Shown in pieces: positions 8,084 through 15,400 of a stretch of DNA of 64,000 nucleotides. Where the stretch lies: assembly GCA_031556035.1 (NCBI GenBank), contig JAVBTT010000005.1, forward strand, positions 16,469-80,468, in the 5' to 3' direction. A program made the position numbers and the translations under genes. Numbering within the stretch: the stretch's first letter is position 1; every line of letters starts with the position of its first letter. Under the pieces are notes generated by a model. It ran no database searches, had not been told where the DNA came from, and saw nothing but the letters and a program-made list of their open reading frames with translations. This stretch comes from JAVBTT01 sp031556035. Its GTDB lineage: Bacteria; Bacillota; Clostridia; Oscillospirales; UBA929.

Positions 8084-8845
8084 ATGCTCAAGATAGCCAT
8101 TATGGACGACGAGCCTGACCAAATCGAAATTCTTGTAAATTTACTGAGTGAATTTTTCACGCTTGAAAGCAGAACCTCTAGGATAAAATATAAATATGTG
8201 ATACATAGATACACGTCGGGAGATGAGCTGCTAAAATATATAGAAACCGGGTATAACCTGATTTTCCTTGATTATCAGGTGCCCGGGATGAGCGGATTCG
8301 AGACCGCGCGGAAGATCCGTGAGGTTGACAACAATGTGAAAATCTTTTTTGTCACGGGTTTTGAACAGCACTGGAAGGACGGCTACAAGGTCTCGGCCTA
8401 CCGGTACATACTTAAGCCCATAGACAGGGATGATTTTTTTAACGATGTGAGAGACGCTCTGAACCACCTCATCAAGAGCGAGAGGATTATAATATTCCGG
8501 CCGGCTGGGAGCGTTGTAAAGCTTCCGGCGAGCCGGTTTATTTACGCGCATTCAGACAAGCGGATGGTTATAGTGCATTATCTGAACGCCTCCGGCAAGA
8601 CGGAGACTTTGAGGATCAGCGGGGGTATAAAATACCTGAGCGACGAGCTCCGCAGGGAGCATGGCTTTGTCCAGCCTCATGTGTCCTACTGCGTTAATCC
8701 GATACATATAAAATCTGTCCAGAAGAGCCGGGACGGCAGAGACCTGTATATTGCGCTTTCAAACGGGGCGAAGCTCCTTGTGGCAAGAGATAGAAGGGAT
8801 GAGGTTCTGAGCGCGGTTATTAATGTAATGGGGGAAAGCACATGA
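8084..8845 (+). CDS. agrA: AgrA-like LytTR response regulator
   Basis: A 253-aa two-component response regulator. Residues 1-125 are a receiver domain with acidic pair Asp8/Asp9 (IMDDEP), phospho-acceptor Asp63 (IFLDYQVPGM) and Lys111 (ILKPID). Residues 150-250 are a LytTR DNA-binding domain (FIYAHSDKRMVIV; FVQPHVSYCVNPIHIKSV), the type used by AgrA and ComE. ATG 8084 is preferred over ATG 8075 because AGGA sits 9-10 nt before the former and almost abuts the latter. Its last four bases overlap the start of agrC (ATGA). In this family the phosphorylated regulator activates its own operon; the palindrome at 7978-8003 is one candidate site. Confidence 0.9.
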   Translation: MLKIAIMDDEPDQIEILVNLLSEFFTLESRTSRIKYKYVIHRYTSGDELLKYIETGYNLIFLDYQVPGMSGFETARKIREVDNNVKIFFVTGFEQHWKDGYKVSAYRYILKPIDRDDFFNDVRDALNHLIKSERIIIFRPAGSVVKLPASRFIYAHSDKRMVIVHYLNASGKTETLRISGGIKYLSDELRREHGFVQPHVSYCVNPIHIKSVQKSRDGRDLYIALSNGAKLLVARDRRDEVLSAVINVMGEST

Positions 8846-10143
8846 TGTTGGAGTTGATCACGGTTCTCGTCAGCATTTTTGTTAGCTTTGCGGAAGTTTA
8901 TATGATCTTTATGTTGTTTGATACGTTTTATGAAAGACGTTTAAATCATTCAGCTATTTATTTTTTCAGCGGGATGGCGTATATAGCCGTATTGTGGATA
9001 TTTGGCAGGATCGATATTGTTATTTTAAAGCTTTTTGTCGCGGTTATTTCAGTTGCAATAATTACACTTATTTTATATTCCGGTGAAATACGTTCCAGAA
9101 TTATGCATTTGTTTACTTATTTTCTGGTGCTCGTATCATGCGACCTGTTGGTGTATTATACGGCAAACTACTTTGTAATAAAGTCTCCATATGGAGTGGC
9201 GGCAGATGAGGCAGGAAATATACCGTTAGCGATTATTTCAAAGTTATTTCAGTTCACAATATGCAGTATAATAATACGGGCGGGGCAACAAAGAGAGGAA
9301 CGGCTGCTGGCAAAGGATTTCATGGCTTTAATGTTTGTATCGGCCATATCGCTGATGACGGCAATTGTTCTGTGTTTTCATAGTGCAATGCTATTAAATA
9401 CGAGAATTATTTTAAACATCTTTGCAGCTATTGGGCTGCTGTTGCTCAACTTCGCGATCTACTATTTGTTTTCACGTTCAAAGCGACTCGCCGTAACCGA
9501 AAAGGAAAAGGAGCTGCTTGAGCAGAGGCGCGCGTTTGAGGTCGAGAAATTCTCGGAGATAGAAAAGCTCCAGCAGAATATTGACATACTTCGCCACGAT
9601 ATGAGGCACCACATTGGCGCCATGCAGAGCATGATGAGAGAAGGCGGGGGAAACGAAAGGGTGACTGAATACCTGCGGGAGGTGGATGCGGAGATAAGCA
9701 GGAACGCCCCGAAGTATTTCGAGGGCAACACGGTCGTTGACGCGGTGCTGCACGGGAAACTTAACAAGGCAAGGGAATTGGGCATAGACCTCCAGGTGAG
9801 TCTCAATATGGACAAGGATGTCTCGGTTGACAAAATGGATTTGTGCAGTATTTTCTCAAACGCGCTGGACAACGCCTTTGAGGCTCAGCGTGGAGAGGAG
9901 AAGGGGAGGTATGTTAAGCTCAACGCGCAGCAGCGAGGGAGCTTTCTCAGTATAAAGGTTGCAAACCCTTGCGCCGGGAGGCTGAAAACCGATTCAAGCG
10001 GCAATATTCTGTCCACCAAACTGGGGAGCGGCCATGGGATAGGTCTGAAAAGTGTCGACAGGGTGGCAAAAAAGTACAATGGGAAGCTTGATCCAAAGCT
10101 GGAAAACGGTATTTTTACGTTAAGTATTTTATTGAACATATAA
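8842..10143 (+). CDS. agrC: AgrC-like membrane sensor histidine kinase
   Basis: A 433-aa protein. Residues 1-210 are hydrophobic with about six or seven membrane segments, as in AgrC peptide receptors. A coiled-coil linker (about 215-245, KEKELLEQRRAFEVEKF) leads to a histidine box LRHDMRHHIGAM with His252 as the likely phosphorylation site. The HPK10-type ATPase domain has an N-box NALDNAFEA and a G-box GHGIGLKSV. The start overlaps agrA by 4 nt, with GGGGGAAAG upstream. It is expected to sense the cyclic peptide made from agrD and phosphorylate AgrA. Confidence 0.92.
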   Translation: MMLELITVLVSIFVSFAEVYMIFMLFDTFYERRLNHSAIYFFSGMAYIAVLWIFGRIDIVILKLFVAVISVAIITLILYSGEIRSRIMHLFTYFLVLVSCDLLVYYTANYFVIKSPYGVAADEAGNIPLAIISKLFQFTICSIIIRAGQQREERLLAKDFMALMFVSAISLMTAIVLCFHSAMLLNTRIILNIFAAIGLLLLNFAIYYLFSRSKRLAVTEKEKELLEQRRAFEVEKFSEIEKLQQNIDILRHDMRHHIGAMQSMMREGGGNERVTEYLREVDAEISRNAPKYFEGNTVVDAVLHGKLNKARELGIDLQVSLNMDKDVSVDKMDLCSIFSNALDNAFEAQRGEEKGRYVKLNAQQRGSFLSIKVANPCAGRLKTDSSGNILSTKLGSGHGIGLKSVDRVAKKYNGKLDPKLENGIFTLSILLNI

Positions 10144-10330
10144 ACAAATTGTTGTACATGCGGGCGGTTAGGAGACCGCCCTGTTGTTTTTTTTGAGGAC
10201 ATTTTACAAAAGGTGCGTAAAAAACGACGAAAATCGCATATGCTCTTTTTTTCTGAGTTTTAAAGGTCTACTATACGAACAAGCTGAAGTGCGCATGAGG
10301 CTAAAAAAGAGACAGGAGGAAATTCCGGGT

Positions 10331-10474
10331 ATGAAGAATATTGCTTTCCTGCTGACTAAGTGTATTGCGGCGGTTTCATTTTTGAGTGCGGTTGCGTTTT
10401 CACTGTGGCCCTGCGCATTCTTGTTTCACCAACCTCAGGAGCCCGAAGAACTTAAGGCGATGCGCGGGTTCTAA
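10331..10474 (+). CDS. agrD: Cyclic lactone autoinducer precursor (AgrD-like)
   Basis: A 47-aa peptide. The N-terminal amphipathic/hydrophobic leader (residues 1-24) is followed by the core SLWPCAFLF and a charged tail HQPQEPEELK. That tail matches the AgrD pattern in which AgrB cuts after the core; Cys28 with the four following residues AFLF would form the five-membered thiolactone ring. AGGAGGA lies 10 nt before the ATG. The frame continues upstream to 10184, but the extension has no ribosome binding site. The stop overlaps the agrB start (TAATG). The 187-bp gap from agrC has no other gene. Confidence 0.88.
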   Translation: MKNIAFLLTKCIAAVSFLSAVAFSLWPCAFLFHQPQEPEELKAMRGF

Positions 10475-11079
10475 TGTATAAGAGGCTTGCGGGACTGATT
10501 GCCGGCAGGATAGAGCAGAGCGGTCTTAACACCAGGGCGTCTGCCGGAGTTTACAGATACGGGGCAGAGATGCTAATATCCTCGCTGGGGGGAGTTCTCA
10601 GCTTCATCGCCCTGAGCCTGCTGTTCAGGGAGCCTCTTGCAGGTTTTGTCTACTATCTGGCGTTTTCAATTCAGCGCTCTGCATCGGGGGGATTCCATGC
10701 CTCGACGCACAAAAAATGTTATCTGTGTTCCCTCATCTATGCATCTGTTTTTTTTGTGGCGTTGCTGGTCGTCCCCCCGGTTGCGTTTTTTGCAGTCGCT
10801 GCGGCGTCCACTTCGACCGGAACCGCCGTGATCTGGTTGCTTGCCCCGGTGGGCACACCCAATAAGCAACTCGGTGCGACTGAAGTCAGGATCTACCGCA
10901 GACGCTGCCGCATAATTCTGGTTGCGGAGGTCACATGCGTGGCCATATTGCTGGCGATAGATCTGGACAGATACGCTTTCGCGATCTCCAACGGACTGCT
11001 TCTTATCGCGGTTATGCTCATAGTAGGCAAAATATCGCTGAACCGTTTCCTGCGCGGGGCGCGGGACGGCGGGGTATAG
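10474..11079 (+). CDS. agrB: AgrB-like peptide-processing membrane protease
   Basis: A 201-aa integral membrane cysteine endopeptidase that cuts and cyclises AgrD and begins its export. The catalytic signature is clear: SGGFHASTHKKC with His75 and Cys82, matching the His/Cys pair of staphylococcal AgrB. About five hydrophobic segments follow. Translation is coupled to agrD through TAATG. The operon order A-C-D-B differs from staphylococcal B-D-C-A but holds the same four functions, so the cassette is complete. Confidence 0.92.
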   Translation: MYKRLAGLIAGRIEQSGLNTRASAGVYRYGAEMLISSLGGVLSFIALSLLFREPLAGFVYYLAFSIQRSASGGFHASTHKKCYLCSLIYASVFFVALLVVPPVAFFAVAAASTSTGTAVIWLLAPVGTPNKQLGATEVRIYRRRCRIILVAEVTCVAILLAIDLDRYAFAISNGLLLIAVMLIVGKISLNRFLRGARDGGV

Positions 11080-11315
11080 GCAAGCCCTGCCAATTGCTTT
11101 TGCTGATACGGGCCTCTACCCGGTGAAATTTGTGGAGTCTCCCGGGCAGGACTAACCTTCCACCTCTTGCGGCGGAATCTTCTGAACAACCCCAAATACC
11201 ACGGAAGCTCTGTTATTAAGTGGCGGGGGGATCGGCTTTGTCCGAGGTGAAGAGATTTTTCCGGGTAGTGTCCGATCAGTTATATTGGATGTTTCCCTTC
11301 CTGAATTGAACGTAT
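11080..11315. other. Gene-free spacer after agrB
   Basis: No supported gene. A GGGTAGTGTCCGATCAG string near 11264 resembles insertion-sequence ends, but no partner end or transposase is present. The region runs into the terminator at 11316. Confidence 0.4.
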
Positions 11316-11358
11316 AGGGTCAAGGCGCCGCAAACGTGTTTTGCGGCGCCTTGACCCT
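11316..11358. terminator. Strong bidirectional terminator-like hairpin
   Basis: A perfect 19-bp stem (11316-11334 with 11340-11358, arm AGGGTCAAGGCGCCGCAAA) with a 5-nt loop. On the plus strand it is followed by TTTCCTG. It lies between the plus-strand agr operon and the minus-strand response regulator, so it probably serves both. Confidence 0.75.
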
Positions 11359-11381
11359 TTCCTGCTGCCCTGGTTTACCGA

Positions 11382-11399
11382 TACTATTACCTGTTTAAA
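11382..11399. repeat. Partial copy of the ATACCTGTTTAAA repeat
   Basis: GATACTATTACCTGTTTAAAC matches the left end of the elements at 3768 and 20795 with one or two changes. The rest of the element is absent. It sits directly beside the terminator hairpin. Confidence 0.45.
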
Positions 11400-11412
11400 C
11401 AACCACTCACAT

Positions 11413-12126
11413 TCATCCTATTGTCTTTTCGTTTTTAAAGCTGTTGGGGGTTTTTCCGTTTATTCTCTTGAACATGCGGCAGAAATGCTCGACGCTGTTA
11501 AAGCCCACATGCTCCGCAACCTGGTATATCTTCATGTTTGTGGTTCTCAAAAGGCGCTCCGCGTTTTCAACACGGATATGCAGCAGGTAGTCGACATACG
11601 ATATTCCGACCTCCTTGGAGAAGAGCTTGCTGAAATAGCTCTCGCTCAGCTCGCTGAACTGGCTGACAGTTTTTAGGCTGATGTCCTCACAGTAGTGGCG
11701 CTTGATGAACTCAATCGCGTTTGATATCGCCATGCAATAGCCCGCGGGGCTTTCCAGGGGGCTGAGGATTGAGGAAAACAGCTGCAAAAGCGTCCTGGAA
11801 TCCAGATTCGATTTTATCAGATAGTCCTTCGCGCCAAGCTTAAACGCCTTGCGCACCGATTCAAAATCGTTGTACGCGCTGAGCATAATGACCGGCTGAG
11901 TGTACTTAAGCGCGTTGAACCGTTCCAAAAAGCTAAGTCCGTCCATTTCGGGCATCATTATATCACAGAGCACAAGTGAAACCTTCTGCTTTGCCAATAT
12001 ATCAAGGGCCATTTGCCCGTTGCCGGCCTGCAAACTGAGATCGTATCCCATTGAGGCCCAATCCTCCAGCGAGCCAATAGCGTTTCGCAGCAGCGGCTCA
12101 TCGTCCACGATTAAAATTTTGTGCAT
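11413..12126 (-). CDS. YesN-like response regulator (receiver plus AraC HTH)
   Basis: A 237-aa protein. Residues 1-120 are a receiver domain with Asp8/Asp9 (IVDDEP), phospho-acceptor Asp55 (LVLCDIMMPEMDG) and a conserved Lys (AKDYLIKSN). Residues 135-235 are an AraC-type double HTH (ISLKTVSQFSELSESYFSKLF; KIYQVAEHVGFNSVEHFCRMF). Proteins of this kind usually pair with a YesM-type kinase and control carbohydrate uptake, but no kinase or ABC transporter is adjacent, so it is an orphan here. GGGAGAGG lies 10 nt before the ATG, and a promoter is visible at 12273-12300. Its neighbour, the giant nucleotidase gene, is a possible target. Confidence 0.88.
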   Translation of the reverse strand: MHKILIVDDEPLLRNAIGSLEDWASMGYDLSLQAGNGQMALDILAKQKVSLVLCDIMMPEMDGLSFLERFNALKYTQPVIMLSAYNDFESVRKAFKLGAKDYLIKSNLDSRTLLQLFSSILSPLESPAGYCMAISNAIEFIKRHYCEDISLKTVSQFSELSESYFSKLFSKEVGISYVDYLLHIRVENAERLLRTTNMKIYQVAEHVGFNSVEHFCRMFKRINGKTPNSFKNEKTIG

Positions 12127-12272
12127 CCCATAACCTCTCCCTGATCTCTTTATCTGGCCAGCAATCTATTGTTGTCGCTGGCGCTTATAGTTCGGCGTAT
12201 GTTCCGGAGCCCGGATTATTCCGGAGCTTAAAAACGGGAATTTTGCCAAGCCGCTGTCCCACCAACCTTTTT

Positions 12273-12300
12273 AGTATACAGTTATCACGCGATATATCAA
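12273..12300 (-). promoter_or_regulatory. Promoter of the YesN-like regulator
   Basis: Read on the minus strand: TTGATA (12295-12300), a 16-bp spacer, TATACT (12273-12278). It gives a leader of about 140 nt before the ATG at 12126. Confidence 0.55.
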
Positions 12301-12375
12301 TATGAGATTTCAGGAAATAGAGGTAAATGACAAAATAGCTCAAAATTTAAAAAAATACGTCATTTATTAGAGGCG

Positions 12376-12420
12376 CAACGGGAGCGGGGGAGCGCATTAC
12401 GCGCTCCCCCGCTCCCGTTG
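12376..12420. terminator. Terminator hairpin after the nucleotidase gene
   Basis: A perfect 20-bp stem, CAACGGGAGCGGGGGAGCGC at 12376-12395 pairing with 12401-12420, loop ATTAC. It starts 11 bp past the stop of the minus-strand nucleotidase gene. The gap 12127-12431 holds only this hairpin and the regulator promoter; a GTCATTT/AAATGAC pair flanks an A-rich tract at about 12326-12366. Confidence 0.7.
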
Positions 12421-12431
12421 TTTTGCGTCTG

Positions 12432-15400
12432 TCAATCAATTGTAACATATCTGCCTGTCACTGGAATCTTAGGAATTATGACCGGTGATTTGGGTGTAGA
12501 TACCAGCTCGCCTCCGAGCCCCGCTCCGGTCAGATCCTTCACTGCGGGGAGGTTGGCGCCATCGTAAACCTGCACGGCCTCAGGTTCAGGCTCTGGCTTG
12601 GGCAGGCGGCTCTTGAGGGTCTGCGCCATGCCCTCGCGCCAGTCGCCGATGTACTGCGCGTTGGACACGCCGGTCACGAAGTCGTAGCCGTCGCCGCCGG
12701 TAAACATGAAGTCGTTGCAGGCGACCTTGTAGGTGCCCTCCGGGATTATCGGCGTGCCGTCCAGCAGGTAGAAGTTGTCCCCCACCTTTTTCGCGCCGTA
12801 GGAGTAGTTGAAGGTGCCGGACTTGTTCAGGTGCACGAGGAGCTGGGTTCCGGTGATGTCCATCAGGACGATGAAGTTGTCGAACGGCATCAGGGTATAC
12901 AGGTAGCTCATCTTGATGTCGCCCTTCGGGAGGTAGTCCACGCGCCAGCCGCCGCTGTTGGAGAAGACGATGTGGGGCGCGTATTCCTCGTCGAGGATGT
13001 GCTGGTAAACAAGCTCGTCGCCCCACTCGCCGACCTTCTGCATGTTGCCCTCAATGCCGGTCTCGTGGTAGCCGACGACCTCCTCCAGGATCGGGGCGAG
13101 CGCCGCGTTGTACTGGTCGACCAGCCCCTTGACATAGGGGTCCGCGGTCAGGCTGTTTTTGTTGTTGTACAGATCCACGTTGACTGCGGATATGCTCTTC
13201 TTGCCGGATTTGTAGTTGTATTCTATCACAAACCTGCTGATGTAGCGGCCGTTGTTGGAGCCCTGGAGGATAGGCACCCCGTTGTAGGAGGTGTTCTCCA
13301 GCGCGTGGGTGTGGGCCGCGAAAATGGCGTCAACGCCCTCAATGGCTGCGCCGCGCGCCTCGCTGCTGCCCATGTGGGACAGGACGATAATGATCTCGCA
13401 GCCCTCCGCCTTCATAATGGGCACGTACTTCTCGGCGGTCTCCTTGGCGCTGAAAAACTTCAGCCCCGCGACATTCGCGGCCCTGACCAGGGTGGGTACG
13501 CCTGTGGTGACCAGGCCGAGCACCCCGACCTTGACGCCCTCTGGGGTTGTGTAGGTGCCGTAGGGCTGGCAGTAGGCGGGTATCTCCCCGGTCGCCTCTT
13601 TAACCATGTTGGCGGCAAGGAACTTGTAGCCGCCCTCCTCGGCCCAGCGGTAGAACAGCCCGTCCACCTTGCCGTCCTCCAGCCAGTCAAAGTCGTGGTT
13701 GCCGATGGCGAAATATTGGGTTCCGATGTACTTGAGCATCTCGTTGACAGGCTTGCCGCGGTTGAGGTTGGACACGGCGGAGCCCTGGAATGTGTCTCCG
13801 GTGTTGAGCATCAGGACGTTGGCCGGATCGACCGCGTTCGCCTTTTCCTTCAGCACCGAGTCGGCGAGCTTGGCTAGGCCCGGGTTGCCCCTGGAGCCGG
13901 ACGCCTCGTCGATCGCGCCGTGGAAGTCGTTGAAGCTCAGGACGGTCAGCTTGGTGACAGGCAGACGGCTCTTGAGCACCTCGATCATGCCGTCGCGCAG
14001 GGCGACACCCATGTAGGTGACGTTTGTGACGCCGGTAACGAAGTCGAAGTTGTCGCCGCCGGTGATCATGAAGTCGTTGCAGGCGACGCGGTAGGTGATT
14101 TCGGTGGAGTCAAGCACCTCGACCTCGGTCTCGCCGGAGGTCATATAGTACTTGCCGTCGCGCTTGGTCATGCCCCAGATCAGGCCCTTGGAGCCAAGAT
14201 TTTTGGGGTTTCCCTTGTCGTCCAGGGTCGTCGCCTGCTGCTCGTAGTGCTTGATGAGCTGCGCGCCGGTCATGTCCATCAGGCAGATGGCGTTGTCGAA
14301 CGGCATCAGGCTGTACATATAGCGCACGGTGATGTCGCCCTGCGGCAGCGGTATGCCCTGCGAGCGCCAGCCGCCCGAGTTCTGGATGACGACGTGGTTG
14401 ACGCCGGTCTCCTTGAGAATGTAGGCGTAGACAAGCTCGTCCGCCCAGTCGTAGACCTGTGAGGAGGAGGTCAGACCGGTCTCGTGGTAGCCGACGACCA
14501 CGTCCAGCATCGGGGCGGAGGCGGCGTTGTACGCGTCCACCATAGCCTTGACACCCTCGTCGACGGGCAGAGCGGCCCTGGCGGCCCTGGTCTGGAAGTC
14601 GATGTTGTTTGCGGTGACCTTCTTGAGGCCGGTGGTCAAGTTGTACTCAAGGTCGATGCGGCCAAGCAGGCGACCGTTGGTGTAGCTCTGGATGACCGGC
14701 ACGCCGTTGACCACCTTGTTGGTGGTGGAGTGGGTGTGTCCGCCGTACACGGCGTCGATGCCCTCGACGTAGGCGAGGTTGTCGCACTCGCTGCCGCCCA
14801 TGTGCGCCAGAGCGATGATAAAGTCGCAGCCCTCTGCCTGCATCAGGGGAACGTACTTCTTGGCCGCGTCCACCCCGTTTATGAAGTTGAAGTCCGCGAC
14901 GTTGGCGGCCTTGACGAGGCTCGGGGTCTCCTTGGTGATCAGGCCTAGGATGCCGACTCTCAGGCCGTCCGCGGCGGTGTATATCGCGTAGGGCTTGCAG
15001 AAGGACGGAATCTCTCCGGTGGCCTTCAGCTCCATGTTGGCGCACAGGAAGGTGAAATCGCCCTCCTTCTGCCACATGTCGAACAGGTCGTTTGTCCAGT
15101 CAAACTCGTGGTTGCCTATGGCCGAGTATTTGACCCCGATCGCCTTCATCATGTCGTTGACCGGGCGGCCCAGATTGAGGTTGGAGACGGCGGTGCCCTG
15201 GTAGTTGTCGCCGGTGGCCAGCACAAGGGTCTCGTTGGCGGTATTCGCCACCTCGCGCTTGACGCCGCCCGCGAACTTGGCGAGGCCCGGGACACCGGAG
15301 CTGCTGGTTTCGGCAGCCGCGTCGATGGTGCCGTGGTAGTCGTTAAAGCTCAGCAGGGTGAGCTTTTTGACGTCCTCCTTGACAGTGACGGCGCAAGTGC

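Noticed and set aside
11264..11285. GGGTAGTGTCCGATCAG string like an insertion-sequence end
   Set aside because: No matching second end, target duplication or transposase within the region.
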